The notes: generated by a model from the letters alone, not told the origin. Counted from the stretch's first letter, positions 16,354 through 26,118 are shown. The stretch: 59,632 nt of DNA from an uncultured Clostridia bacterium (GCA_947589035.1 CANPYZ010000012.1:1-59632), one strand, 5' to 3'. Translations and numbers: made by a program.

Positions 16354-18441
16354 TCAGCTTTGCAGCAAAAATTTCTGTAAAGCAATCACGTCAACAAGTT
16401 CTGCCTTGTCGCTGTCGTCCATGTCGGCATTTTTTTCCGAAAGTGGAGAAGTAAAGCCGTAAAGCAAGCCCTTTTTCGCTGAAACTAAATCGAAAATATT
16501 TACAATTCCGTCATTGTTCACGTCACCGGTAAGCAATTTCACCGGTTCTGCTCCGGAAATTTTCGTTCCGGCTTTTGCGCCGATTGCTTCATCTAAATAG
16601 AAATTATTCGTTGTTTCGGGCGTTTCCACGTAAATTTGCATATCAGCAGCATTTTCCGGAATGGTGTATTCTGCATTAGCCAGCTGAACCCACTGCCCTT
16701 TCAATGCGGTAGCTTCCGCAATGCTGTCATAATGCGTTTCGCCGCTTTCGTCAACATATTGCAGTTTTAAATTAAACTTGTCTGTTAAATTTTCCGCATC
16801 AAGGAACATGACATTCACGCTGAAACTGTAAGTTTTCCCCGGCTGGAAAATTTCAGGGTCTAAAACTTTCGTTGCGCCGTGCCATGCAGAAGAACGATTT
16901 TCCGTGAGTAATGCTTCCGCACCTTCATAGAATGTTCTTCCGGATAATTTCACATCGGCTTCACCTCTGCCTTTCCAGTTGAACACATCGCCTTCAAACG
17001 TATCACGGAAATAATAACCGTTTTCGTCGGGCTGGTGTTCTGTGGGTTCGGGTGTCGGCTCTGGTGTTGGTTCTGGAGTAGGTTCAGGAGTTGGTTCGGG
17101 CGTAGGCTCTGGAGTCGGTTCAGGTGTGGGTTCCGGCGTTGGTTCAACTTCTCCGTCCACTTTTACAACGAAAGTGGAAACACTGTTCGCCGGAAGCTGC
17201 GCCCAGAATCCTTCTTCCGTGCATTCCATATTATCCGTGAAAGCTAAATTTTCATTCGCAGATGTTCTGTAACGGTCAACTTCTGTAATCGCTTCCCCGC
17301 CGGATAAAGAAAATTTTTGTGAATATTCCGTTTCTCCTCCGTTCACGGCAACAATCGCTAAATTGCCATCTGCATTTTTAAACGCCGAAACGAAAACATT
17401 TTCTTCCGGTGATTCCGTTGCGCCGATTCGTACGGCATCAGGACGGACATATTTAGAATATTGTGCCATGCAATAACCACGTTTTGAAATTTTCCCATCT
17501 TCCGTCATTAAACCATAACTCCGGCGAATATACCACCATGTGTAAGCACTCATGTTTCCGACAGTCAACGCATTGTGAATATTTTCAGAAACTTGTATTG
17601 CTTCCGGAAAACGGTTCGCAGAATCTGCTTCACTGTTCGGAACGTAAACTTCCGTCATCCAGATTTCTTTTCCACTGTTTTCTAAAGCCGGAAAATCCAT
17701 CCATTCTCTTGCCGTGCCGTACATGTGCGTGCCGAATAAGTCGCAATTTTCCATTGCTTTCTGATTATTTAAAATTTTCGTGTAAAATTTTTTCCCGCCG
17801 TCATTGACCCATGATGCATTTTCTGGGGCATATTGGAAGGATTCCGGTGACATTAGTCTGGTACTGGTGATTTGGTCGCCGTATTCAGCTAAAAATTTCG
17901 TTGTTTCGTCAGTTGACCAGTAAGTCCATTCGCTGGCGTAATCTGGTTCATTCTGAACGGAAATGGAATATAAATCCACGCCCTGACTTTTCATGAAACT
18001 GCCGAAATCGTTCAAATGTTTTGCATATGCGCCGTAATTGGATTCCGGTAAATGCAATTTTCCATTACTTCCGCCGGATTCAGCTAAATTTGCAGGAGGT
18101 TCCCAAGGCGTAGCGAAAACCGTTGCGCCTTGGGAATAAGCATATTTAGCAGTGGGAACGCACAAATTCCATTTAGAGCTGTCCGGATTAACGTATACTC
18201 TTAAAATCGTCAGTCCGAGGTCATTTTCTCCGTTATTGAATGCCGTTTTCCGCTGTTCTTCAGTTAAATCAGAACCTTGCCATTCCGGCAGGCTGATGCC
18301 GCCGAAACCACGGATATGTTGAAATTCCTGTGTTGTATCAATGACACAAGTTTCCGCTGCCTGTGTGGGCAACACTGCCGAAAATCCGGAAAGCATTGCC
18401 ACAGCAGAACATAAAGCAATTGTTTTTTTCATCATATTCAT
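16354..18441 (-). CDS. Dockerin-bearing GH30 glucuronoxylanase with CBM22
   Basis: 695 residues, secreted (signal peptide about 1-28). Residues about 30-430 are a GH30 subfamily 8 catalytic module: acid/base E165 in SVQNEPD, nucleophile E264 in WMTEVYV, and the WWYIRRSYG segment whose arginines contact the glucuronic acid branch in characterised members. A Pro-Thr-Glu linker of nine tetrapeptides (432-467) leads to a CBM22-like module (about 474-625) and a C-terminal type I dockerin (about 637-695) with calcium loops DVNNDGIVNIFD and DMDDSDKAELVD. It would cleave glucuronoxylan on a cellulosome. Second gene of the xylan operon, 25 nt after the GH10 gene, with a GGAGG site. Confidence 0.95.
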   Translation of the reverse strand: MNMMKKTIALCSAVAMLSGFSAVLPTQAAETCVIDTTQEFQHIRGFGGISLPEWQGSDLTEEQRKTAFNNGENDLGLTILRVYVNPDSSKWNLCVPTAKYAYSQGATVFATPWEPPANLAESGGSNGKLHLPESNYGAYAKHLNDFGSFMKSQGVDLYSISVQNEPDYASEWTYWSTDETTKFLAEYGDQITSTRLMSPESFQYAPENASWVNDGGKKFYTKILNNQKAMENCDLFGTHMYGTAREWMDFPALENSGKEIWMTEVYVPNSEADSANRFPEAIQVSENIHNALTVGNMSAYTWWYIRRSYGLMTEDGKISKRGYCMAQYSKYVRPDAVRIGATESPEENVFVSAFKNADGNLAIVAVNGGETEYSQKFSLSGGEAITEVDRYRTSANENLAFTDNMECTEEGFWAQLPANSVSTFVVKVDGEVEPTPEPTPEPTPEPTPEPTPEPTPEPTPEPTPEPTEHQPDENGYYFRDTFEGDVFNWKGRGEADVKLSGRTFYEGAEALLTENRSSAWHGATKVLDPEIFQPGKTYSFSVNVMFLDAENLTDKFNLKLQYVDESGETHYDSIAEATALKGQWVQLANAEYTIPENAADMQIYVETPETTNNFYLDEAIGAKAGTKISGAEPVKLLTGDVNNDGIVNIFDLVSAKKGLLYGFTSPLSEKNADMDDSDKAELVDVIALQKFLLQS
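17042..17148 (-). repeat. 12-bp tandem repeat encoding the PTPE linker
   Basis: About nine imperfect 12-bp units coding for Pro-Thr-Pro-Glu between the GH30 and CBM22 modules. Third positions vary between units while the peptide is kept, showing selection on the linker protein sequence rather than a recent expansion. Confidence 0.9.
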
Positions 18442-18466
18442 AAAAATTTCTCCTCCTGAATTTTAT

Positions 18467-21400
18467 TTATTTCACAAAACTCCACGAATCCAAATCGGCT
18501 TCTCCTGAAAATACAAAATAAACATCTTTTGCACCTGTTACAGAATTTACCGGAACAGTAATTTCTGTCATTTTTCCGCCGGCTGGAATTTCCACATATC
18601 CAATAGCTTTTCCGGAAGCGGAATCTGTGCAGATTTTAATTGCTGCGCCGTTTTTAGAAGAAGCATTCAATGTGAAAGAAGATGCGCCTTTGAAGTCTAC
18701 GCCGGAAATTTTCGTCCAGCTGCCCTTTTCGCCATGAACAGTTGTATTCCCTGTTCCATTAACGGAAATGTTCGCCTGATTAGACATTGTTTCCGCCTGT
18801 ACAGTGGTATAAGGGTTGACAAGTTCTAACTGGTCAACGCTGGTCAAAGTGCCTTTGCAAGAAATATTCAAGCCATCAATGTTCACTTTGTCAATTTGCG
18901 GAGAACGGTAATTTTTATTCACGCCTTTCCGGTCTTCCACAATGCGGGAATGATACAGCATGTAATAATTATCTTTAAATTCCACTAAAGAATGATGATT
19001 ATTTCCGCCGCCGCCCATGTCGCCAGGATTCGGGAACATTGTTCCCTGATAGGTAAAGCCTTCTAAAGGGTTTTTACTTGTCATGTAGGCAATTTCAGCA
19101 TTCTTGAAACCGTAAGGGTTGCCGCCGGTATTCCAGTTCGTGCAGTAGCTGTAAACATAAGTATCCCCAATTTTATTAATTCCGGAATCTTCGAACAGAT
19201 ATGGCGGATTTAATTTCACCGGATTTCCGTCTAAAGAAATCATATCTTTTCCGAGTTTTACTGCTCTTGCCGTTCCAGGGTCAGCAGGGTTATTTTCAGG
19301 AACACCGCCGCCGAAATATAAATATCCCGTTCCGTCATCATCAACTAAAACAGCTGGGTCAAACATCCAGATAACATCGCTGCAATTCGCTGTTTGCCCT
19401 GTCACTAACGCATGTCCTAACGGGTCAGAAAATCCCTTTGTCGGGTCATCTGATTCTAAAACGCCAATCCCGCCGCCGCTGTTGGCAAAATACAGGAAAA
19501 ATTTTTCTTTCCCGTCAATAGTTTTATGGCAAGCTGCCGGAGCCCAGGAAGCGAACGCCCATTTAGCTGCACCATTTGCGCCTGCTGTCTGAATCATGCC
19601 GTGGTCAGTCCAGTTGACTAAATCAGAAGAAGAAATGACATCAATTTCCTGCACATCATAGGAATTATCTTTAATTTGTCCGTTGCTGTCATATTCAAAA
19701 TCATCATTTGTCATGTAGACATAAAGTCTGTCCTGATAGACCATGTAACCAGGGTCAGCCCCGAAACGCTGTGTGTATAATGGATTATTTTCTCCGTCTT
19801 TTTTTAAACTTTCTGCCGGTTTTACCGAGGAGAAAAGCGATTCCATTTTTGCGGTATCTACGGAAGTTTCCGCTTTAGGGAAATCACTGATTATGCCAAG
19901 TAAAAATTTTTGCAGAAGAATTACATCAGAAAGTTCTGTTTTTCCGTTGCCGTCAACATCAGCATTCGATTCAGACAAAGAACCAAAACCGGAAATTAAC
20001 CCTTTTTTCGCTGAAACTAAATCGAAAACATTCACAATTCCGTCATTGTTCACGTCGCCTTTAATGTTACTGCTGGAAGAAGGTTTCCCTGCGCCGGAAA
20101 TGCCTGTTCCGTCAACTGCGCCAATTGCTTCATCTAAATAGAAATCAACCGTTCCTTCAGCTGTTTCCACGTAAATTTGCATGTCGGAAGCATCTGCCGG
20201 AAGTAAATAACTGGTATTATTCAGTTGACCCCATTCGCCTTTGACGGCTTTTAATTCGTCAATTGTGGCGTATTGTGTTTCTCCGGAAGAATCCACATAT
20301 TGCAATTTTAAATAAAATGTTTCCGTATCGTTTCCGTCGTTGTATTTGACATTCACGCTGAAACTATATTTATTCCCAGGTTGAAATGCTCTTGTATTCA
20401 AGACAAAACTTGCGCCGTTCCAGGCGGATTCTCTGCCGCTGACAAACAACGACTGCTGTTCGATATAGGCTTCTGCATCACTTGCGGAAACTTTCGCTGA
20501 ACCTCTGCCGTTCCAGCCTTCTGTTTCTCCTTCAAAACGATGATGGAAATACCAGCCGTATTCATTCGGTTCTATGGGTTTAATTTCTCCACCAGAAGAA
20601 ACATTCCCGCCATCGCCCCATTCCGATTCCGGAATTAAAGAAGTTAATGCTGTGTATGCCGGTTTCGGCTGATTATTCTTGTCAAATAATAACGCATCTG
20701 AACCAGCTTTTAACCATGAATTAGCATCATTCGGTCCCCAAATGCAAACCGCTGTTACTCTGCCTTCACTTTGAGGGTTAGTGTTCCAATCCATTGCCGC
20801 CTGGAAAATGGCTTTATATTTATCTGCCTGGTCCTGAAGGGAATAATTCGCTCCGCCGTCATTCAGCAAAGAAATATCTAATTCTGTAATCTGCACATCA
20901 CACCCAATAGATAAATATTTCTTCATGGCATCTATATAGACATCTGTTCCGGCAAAACCGGTTGCATTTGCAGGCACATGTGACTGCATTCCCACGCCGT
21001 CAAGCAAGCCTTTTGCATATAAGTCTTTCGCCATAGCGTAAATATTATCTCGTTTGTGATCCCAGTATTCGTTGTAATCGTTGTAATATAAATCACAGCC
21101 TTCCGGAGCGTATTTTCTCGCATAGGTAAACGCTTTTTCAATAAAGCTGTTATCGCCGTAAACCTGCACCCATGCAGACTTTCCGCCCTGCACGGCATTG
21201 TCACCAGGTTCACGCCAGGAAATTCCCTGACTGCTTCTGCTCATGTCGTCCGTCATGCATTCATTGCAAACATCATACGCATATAAATTCAAATCCGGAT
21301 ACTGTGCTTTAATTGTGGAAAACATATTTTTAATATAGCTTTCCATTCGTGCGTCCATTGTGTTTTTATCCACCCAAGCACCATTAGCATCGAAATTTTC

Positions 21401-22261
21401 CTTGAAAAACCATACCGGTGTCTGACTATGCCATACAAACGTATGACCACGCATAGCAATATTATTTTTTGAACAAAAATCCATTATTGCTGCTGCACTG
21501 TCTAATTTTACGCCAATTTCCGTACCTTTGCACTGTGCCTGATTTAACGTTGCATCAGGTTTCATTTCATTTTCGCATTCAATTGAATTGAAATTTTTCA
21601 GCATATTGGCAGTAATTGCGGCATTCTGCACAGTTCCGCCATTTAAAATATTCCCAACACGGAAATAATCGGCAAATTCGTCTTTCAGTCCTTTTTCCGA
21701 AGAAGCCGCTGAAACAGTCAGTGTTGTTTTTTCTTCTGTGATGAGAACATCATCAAAATAAAAATCTTCCGTGCTGTCTGTCGTAATGGCTAATTCAAAT
21801 TCATATGCATTTTCCGGAGCTTGATATTTTGCGGAAAGTTCCGTCCATGTATCCGCATTCACTTCACGGCTGGTCAGTTCCGTGATTGTTTCTTCTCCGG
21901 ATTCCGCATCAATCGTCCGCAAAGACAAATGGAAATTTTCTTCTGTAGAACTTTTCACTTTCACAGAATAAGTATATTCCGTTCCTCCGTACAAGTAAAA
22001 GCCTTTAGAAGAAACTGCACCGTCTTTAGCAGAATTTCTTCCAGTGACATGCATTCCACGAGATTCACCAAAACCGGAAAATTCTTCCGCTGTAAGGGAA
22101 ACTGCATCTTGATTGCTGTGCCATCCTTCATAGCTGCGTTCAAAATTGTTGTTTACTGCTTCTGCCGCATAAACCGGAGCAGCCATTTCCGGAAATGCCG
22201 TCAGTGCGCCGGCACAACTTAATAAAGCTGTCAATGCCGCCGCAAGTTTTTTCATTTTCAT
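18467..22261 (-). CDS. Multimodular xylanase CBM22-GH10-CBM22-dockerin-GH43-CBM6
   Basis: 1264 residues with a signal peptide (about 1-33). Order of modules: CBM22 (about 36-180); GH10 endoxylanase (about 189-560) with acid/base E334 in DVCNE and nucleophile E460 in QITELDIS; second CBM22 (about 575-735); internal type I dockerin (about 745-800; DVNNDGIVNVFD, DVDGNGKTELSD); GH43 (about 815-1125) with the GADPGYMVYQD, MFDPAVLVDDDG and GGGGNNHHSLVEF segments; C-terminal CBM6 (about 1130-1264). It can cut the xylan backbone and trim arabinofuranosyl or xylosyl groups. The internal dockerin sits between two enzymes. Start chosen at the ATG with AAGGCGGG upstream. Confidence 0.95.
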   Translation of the reverse strand: MKMKKLAAALTALLSCAGALTAFPEMAAPVYAAEAVNNNFERSYEGWHSNQDAVSLTAEEFSGFGESRGMHVTGRNSAKDGAVSSKGFYLYGGTEYTYSVKVKSSTEENFHLSLRTIDAESGEETITELTSREVNADTWTELSAKYQAPENAYEFELAITTDSTEDFYFDDVLITEEKTTLTVSAASSEKGLKDEFADYFRVGNILNGGTVQNAAITANMLKNFNSIECENEMKPDATLNQAQCKGTEIGVKLDSAAAIMDFCSKNNIAMRGHTFVWHSQTPVWFFKENFDANGAWVDKNTMDARMESYIKNMFSTIKAQYPDLNLYAYDVCNECMTDDMSRSSQGISWREPGDNAVQGGKSAWVQVYGDNSFIEKAFTYARKYAPEGCDLYYNDYNEYWDHKRDNIYAMAKDLYAKGLLDGVGMQSHVPANATGFAGTDVYIDAMKKYLSIGCDVQITELDISLLNDGGANYSLQDQADKYKAIFQAAMDWNTNPQSEGRVTAVCIWGPNDANSWLKAGSDALLFDKNNQPKPAYTALTSLIPESEWGDGGNVSSGGEIKPIEPNEYGWYFHHRFEGETEGWNGRGSAKVSASDAEAYIEQQSLFVSGRESAWNGASFVLNTRAFQPGNKYSFSVNVKYNDGNDTETFYLKLQYVDSSGETQYATIDELKAVKGEWGQLNNTSYLLPADASDMQIYVETAEGTVDFYLDEAIGAVDGTGISGAGKPSSSSNIKGDVNNDGIVNVFDLVSAKKGLISGFGSLSESNADVDGNGKTELSDVILLQKFLLGIISDFPKAETSVDTAKMESLFSSVKPAESLKKDGENNPLYTQRFGADPGYMVYQDRLYVYMTNDDFEYDSNGQIKDNSYDVQEIDVISSSDLVNWTDHGMIQTAGANGAAKWAFASWAPAACHKTIDGKEKFFLYFANSGGGIGVLESDDPTKGFSDPLGHALVTGQTANCSDVIWMFDPAVLVDDDGTGYLYFGGGVPENNPADPGTARAVKLGKDMISLDGNPVKLNPPYLFEDSGINKIGDTYVYSYCTNWNTGGNPYGFKNAEIAYMTSKNPLEGFTYQGTMFPNPGDMGGGGNNHHSLVEFKDNYYMLYHSRIVEDRKGVNKNYRSPQIDKVNIDGLNISCKGTLTSVDQLELVNPYTTVQAETMSNQANISVNGTGNTTVHGEKGSWTKISGVDFKGASSFTLNASSKNGAAIKICTDSASGKAIGYVEIPAGGKMTEITVPVNSVTGAKDVYFVFSGEADLDSWSFVK

Positions 22262-22350
22262 TGAAAACCCGCCTTTCTTTCTTTTTACCCGTTTATCAAG
22301 TTAATCACAATGGAAACTGGCAAAATGCCAGAAACCCAAAACTTTATTTT

Positions 22351-22379
22351 AGTATAACATATATTCCCGCATTTGTCAA
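22351..22379 (-). promoter_or_regulatory. Promoter of the xylan operon
   Basis: Minus strand TTGACA (22374-22379), 17-nt spacer ending TGt, TATACT (22351-22356). The roughly 80-nt leader contains a CTGGCA/TGCCAG hairpin, a possible operator or RNA structure. No other gene is visible in 22262-22612. Confidence 0.85.
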
Positions 22380-22612
22380 GCGATACTATAAATATTACCA
22401 TACCACTTAAAACTTTTGTAAAAAACGCTGTAGAATAGCACATTATAGCCTGTTTTACAGTTTGCTTTTTTGCTATGACCGAAATATAACAATTTTTGCA
22501 TTCAAATCTGAATCCATTCTGCACGCAAAAATACTTTCTATTATGAGTCTATCTTTTTAGGAAAAAATGTTGTATAATTATATTAACATCAATAAAGAAG
22601 GAGGAATTTCAA

Positions 22613-22792
22613 GTGGAAGCAAATGAAAATAAATTCCAAATTAAAAAAGGCTATAATACAGTAACAAAAACCTTGCGTATTCCTGAACCATTAGCGGAAA
22701 AATTAGAAAAGCTCGCTGCTGAAAATCAAATTTCTATGAATCAATTGATTTTACAGTGTATAGAATACGCACTTGCACATTTAAATTTATAA
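22613..22792 (+). CDS. Small ribbon-helix-helix protein
   Basis: 59 codons from a GTG start, with an excellent AAGGAGG site 6-7 nt upstream and a TATAAT -10 at 22573-22578. The peptide has a strand TKTLRIPEPL followed by two helices (AEKLEKLAAEN and SMNQLILQCIEYAL), the Arc/CopG/HicB-type ribbon-helix-helix arrangement. Such proteins bind DNA as dimers or act as antitoxins. No toxin gene adjoins it. It lies divergent to the xylan operon and convergent to the protease gene, so control of either neighbour is possible but unproven. Confidence 0.75.
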   Translation: MEANENKFQIKKGYNTVTKTLRIPEPLAEKLEKLAAENQISMNQLILQCIEYALAHLNL

Positions 22793-22855
22793 TTATTTAA
22801 AATAATGAAAATTTCTGAATTTGCGCCTTACATAAAATTTAATTTTCAAGTTTTA

Positions 22856-22896
22856 AATAATCCCTGCCTTCTTAAAGAAAACAGGGATTATTTTTT
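22856..22896. terminator. Bidirectional terminator between the RHH and protease genes
   Basis: Eleven-bp stem AATAATCCCTG and complement (22856-22866 with 22882-22892), T-run on the plus side and A-run on the left that becomes a T-run on the minus strand. Confidence 0.85.
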
Positions 22897-22909
22897 AAAT
22901 TGATTATAT

Positions 22910-25252
22910 TTATTTATTGGAAAATAGTTTTATTTTCATCATCAGAAAATCATAAATATTTAAAATTTTATCTTGATATACATCACCAGCGGAAACATTT
23001 TCAAGCGGTTCAGCAGATAATAAATATTTTTGCATGGCAATTGCATCAGCTAAAGTAAATGCCCCGTCTGCATTGACATCTCCTGAAACAAAAGCATTTG
23101 TTTCATTAATTTTCAGGAACTTCAAAGAAAGTTTCCCCTGATTGGTAAGATATGCCGCATATAGAAAATCTTGATTCCGAACAAGAGCAGGCGTGTTGAC
23201 AATGCTGTCATCTAAACTGTTTCCGCATTTTTCGCCGTGAGCATCATAAACAGCAAGGTCATTTTCTTTTTGTGTGTTATATAAAATATACTGCTGGCTG
23301 GATTCCGGAACGGCAGAAAAACATTTTCCGGAAAGTTTCGGCATATTTTCGGAAAATAATTCTTTTCCGGTATAGTGATAAATATTTTCCGCCTCTCCTG
23401 TTACCGTAATGCAGACACTCTCCCCGTCAGAAGCAGCTGAAACTGCACTACATGGCAAATCAGAAAGTTTCTGTGCAGAAAATTTTCCGTTTTCTTCCGT
23501 GGCGAACATAGGCAAGTCGCCGGAAGAAATTTCCCTGTAAGCAACGGCAAATTTTCCATTTACAACAGAAATTGCCGGACTGCACGCACTTTCGGAAATA
23601 CTTTCCGGAAATTCAATCATTTGCTTTCCGGAAATTTCCGCAGCGTGCAGAATATAATTCGGATAATCCCCTGTTGTGAATAAAAATCCAGCTCGTTCTT
23701 CAGAAGCGGCTATCTCTGTATATTGCGCAAGCGTTTCACTTTCCCAGAGAAGTTCACAGTTTCCATTTTGATATGTACCTAAAACGGCAGAATATTCATT
23801 ATTTTGATATAAGAAATAAATTTCTTTCCCTTTTGCGGCTAATTTAATTTCATTCACTCCTCCGGAAGGCGTATATACTGCTTCTTGTGTGATTCCCTCC
23901 GGCGTTACCCGAAAGAAAATAATATTTTTACCGTCTTCCGCCGCAAGAAAAATATTTCCTTCAGAAGAAATCATGTCCACACTCCGGAAATTCCCTTCCG
24001 GTAAATCATTCACATTCTGCCATAATTCTGTATTATTAATTTCCGGAAATTCTGCATCAAATGTTAAATTTTCCGGCGTGAGGGTAATATTTTTCAACAC
24101 AATTCCGCTGTTCGTGCCGTCAGAATACACTAATGCCTCGTCAGCAACTCCGGCATTTTTTTCCGCTGAACCAATGAAATCCGGCGCATTTTCTCCTCCG
24201 TAACATGAATGATATAAATCCCCTTTTCCAGCGTTCAGTTCTGTTTCTTCCGGACGGAAAACATAAATTTCGTCTTGATTCTGGTTATGATTGCCAATTA
24301 CTTCCGTATTTACCCGATAAACAACCATGCCTGAACCGTAAATTTTCACGTCCATTTCTTCAGAATAGGGTTTTCCTGCCTGGCGATATTCCACAGCGAA
24401 AAATTCCGTATCAGACAAAGGCGTTTTCAACAGGTAACACCTGTTTCCTTCTGAAGAAGAAGCCGGCGAAAGCGTATAATGTCCGCTTTGAGTAATATTT
24501 TCTGTTTCCAGCCAACCGGAAACAGAAGAACGCAGATAAGCAAGCGGATACTGCACGAAAACAGAATTAGCTGCCATAATATCCCATAACCCAACTGGAA
24601 CACCGCTTTCCGTTCCCTGCCGGTAAAGGTCAGGATAGCCAATAGAATGCAGAAATTCATGACAAATTACCCCTGCACCGCCGGAAATTAAATTTCCGAA
24701 AATATCCCTGCTATTATGAACATTTACCATGCCGGAATTTTTCCCATTAATGGAATACCCACTTAACGAAAATGCGCACGGCTGAGTCAATGCATAAGCA
24801 GAATTATTTTCTCCGCAAAAAATCATCATGATATTATCAATAATATTGTCATGATTTCCGTCAAGGGGAATTTCTTCCGGAATGGTAAGAGATTCAAGCA
24901 CTTCCGCTGCTGCTGCCTGACAATCAACATAAGATTCCGGATTTTTAGAAAGTGTATACGGCTTAATTTTCCCCTGTTCAAGCTGTGGAAAATGACTTTC
25001 AACTTGCATTTTCCCGTAAGAAATTTGCCGGATATACCCGTCAAGGGAACGGCAAGTGTCTGCCTGATTACACATTTTGTCAATTTCTTCTGTTTTCCCG
25101 TCCATAAAAATTCCTTCATCTTCCGGAAAATTGATAAATAATACAAGATTATGCAATTTTTCCGGTAGTTCCTGCGCATAAGCCGTACAGGGCAAACAGA
25201 AAAAAATCATCAGCACAGCGCAAAAACAAGCAAAATATTTCTGAAAATTCAA
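22910..25252 (-). CDS. Secreted M6-type metalloprotease with C-terminal dockerin
   Basis: 780 residues. Signal peptide about 1-26. The zinc motif HEFLHSIGYPD (198-208) is the extended HExxHxxGxxD of the immune-inhibitor A (M6) and related families, followed by GLWDIMAANS (the Met-turn). The middle (about 400-700) is a beta-rich, probably propeller-like region. The C-terminal about 60 residues form a type I dockerin (DVNADGAFTLAD and a weaker second loop DVYQDKILNIYD). The start is TTG with AAGGAA upstream. It lies 14 nt after a lipoprotein gene. A cellulosome-bound protease is unusual in combination with the serpins encoded later in the window. Confidence 0.9.
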   Translation of the reverse strand: MNFQKYFACFCAVLMIFFCLPCTAYAQELPEKLHNLVLFINFPEDEGIFMDGKTEEIDKMCNQADTCRSLDGYIRQISYGKMQVESHFPQLEQGKIKPYTLSKNPESYVDCQAAAAEVLESLTIPEEIPLDGNHDNIIDNIMMIFCGENNSAYALTQPCAFSLSGYSINGKNSGMVNVHNSRDIFGNLISGGAGVICHEFLHSIGYPDLYRQGTESGVPVGLWDIMAANSVFVQYPLAYLRSSVSGWLETENITQSGHYTLSPASSSEGNRCYLLKTPLSDTEFFAVEYRQAGKPYSEEMDVKIYGSGMVVYRVNTEVIGNHNQNQDEIYVFRPEETELNAGKGDLYHSCYGGENAPDFIGSAEKNAGVADEALVYSDGTNSGIVLKNITLTPENLTFDAEFPEINNTELWQNVNDLPEGNFRSVDMISSEGNIFLAAEDGKNIIFFRVTPEGITQEAVYTPSGGVNEIKLAAKGKEIYFLYQNNEYSAVLGTYQNGNCELLWESETLAQYTEIAASEERAGFLFTTGDYPNYILHAAEISGKQMIEFPESISESACSPAISVVNGKFAVAYREISSGDLPMFATEENGKFSAQKLSDLPCSAVSAASDGESVCITVTGEAENIYHYTGKELFSENMPKLSGKCFSAVPESSQQYILYNTQKENDLAVYDAHGEKCGNSLDDSIVNTPALVRNQDFLYAAYLTNQGKLSLKFLKINETNAFVSGDVNADGAFTLADAIAMQKYLLSAEPLENVSAGDVYQDKILNIYDFLMMKIKLFSNK

Positions 25253-25266
25253 ATCAATACACTTCC

Positions 25267-26118
25267 TTAAATATTTCTTTCAAGAAAAGTTATGTCAAAA
25301 CCGGTAAATTCTTCTGTTGTTACTTCTTGCGTATCGTCCATAAAAGTATAAATGTGAGTTTCGCTTTCGTCATTTGTTGTGAATGCTGTGAAGAAACTTG
25401 CAAAATCAAGATAGGCAACGTTATATTTTTTCATGTACCAGTCAAATTCAGGATTATCATCAATAGAATATTCAAATTCTCCTGTATCTATCAAAAATTC
25501 CAAATGTCCTGAATGATCAATACCATACCATGTCATATTGCCTATATTCATATGTCCTTCGCATAAGACAACCTGATTGGCAACATAGTCATAACCGAAA
25601 GAAACATGTCCACCATGAAGTTCATCTGCAATCTGCACAAGTTCATGATTTTTATAAGTGTATATAGCTATCATGTAATCTGCTTCACAAGTGCCGTATT
25701 TAATAATAAGTTCTTTTATGGAATCATAATCCATGTCATAAAGTGCATAATCCATACTAATATATGTATCAGAAGTTCTTGCAGAAACCTTATCTATACA
25801 ATCCTGCAAAGCAATTTGATAAGCAGCAATCACTTCTTCTCTGGAAATTTCCTTTTCCGTAACGGATTCCGTCGGAATTTCTGTCTGTGGTTCAGTTGGT
25901 GGAATTGTTTCTGGAATAGTACTTTCAGGAATAGTTTCTGTTACAGTAGTTTGTATTATTTCATCTGAATTATTGATAATTTCTGAAGTCTGTACTTCTG
26001 AAAATTCTGAAATTTCAGAATCAGGTTTTGAAACAGCACTGTTTTCCTGAACCGGAGCTTGTCCGCAACCTGAAAGCAACAAAGAAGAAATTAACATGCA
26101 AAAGAGAATTTTTTTCAT
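25267..26118 (-). CDS. Lipoprotein with Thr/Pro-rich linker, function unknown
   Basis: 283 residues. Lipobox LLLSGC, so Cys18 is the expected lipidation site. A low-complexity region rich in Thr, Glu, Ile and Pro (about 45-95) spans the wall, followed by a compact domain (about 95-283) that I do not recognise; it contains a Met-Asp-Tyr pattern (YISMDYALYDMDYDSIKELI) resembling small secreted domains of rumen Firmicutes. The only strong ribosome-like site (AAAGGAGG at 26164-26171) is 45 nt from the ATG, with a hairpin in between that could bring it close. Probably co-transcribed with the M6 protease. Confidence 0.7.
   Translation of the reverse strand: MKKILFCMLISSLLLSGCGQAPVQENSAVSKPDSEISEFSEVQTSEIINNSDEIIQTTVTETIPESTIPETIPPTEPQTEIPTESVTEKEISREEVIAAYQIALQDCIDKVSARTSDTYISMDYALYDMDYDSIKELIIKYGTCEADYMIAIYTYKNHELVQIADELHGGHVSFGYDYVANQVVLCEGHMNIGNMTWYGIDHSGHLEFLIDTGEFEYSIDDNPEFDWYMKKYNVAYLDFASFFTAFTTNDESETHIYTFMDDTQEVTTEEFTGFDITFLERNI

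Noticed and set aside
17042-17148. CRISPR-like or satellite array
   Set aside because: The 12-bp units have no spacers and code for a PTPE linker in frame.
17042-17272. Plus-strand open frame coding a Gly-Ser-Val repeat protein
   Set aside because: It is the antisense of the Pro-Thr-Glu linker repeat in the GH30 gene; no ribosome site or promoter, and the linker explains the pattern.
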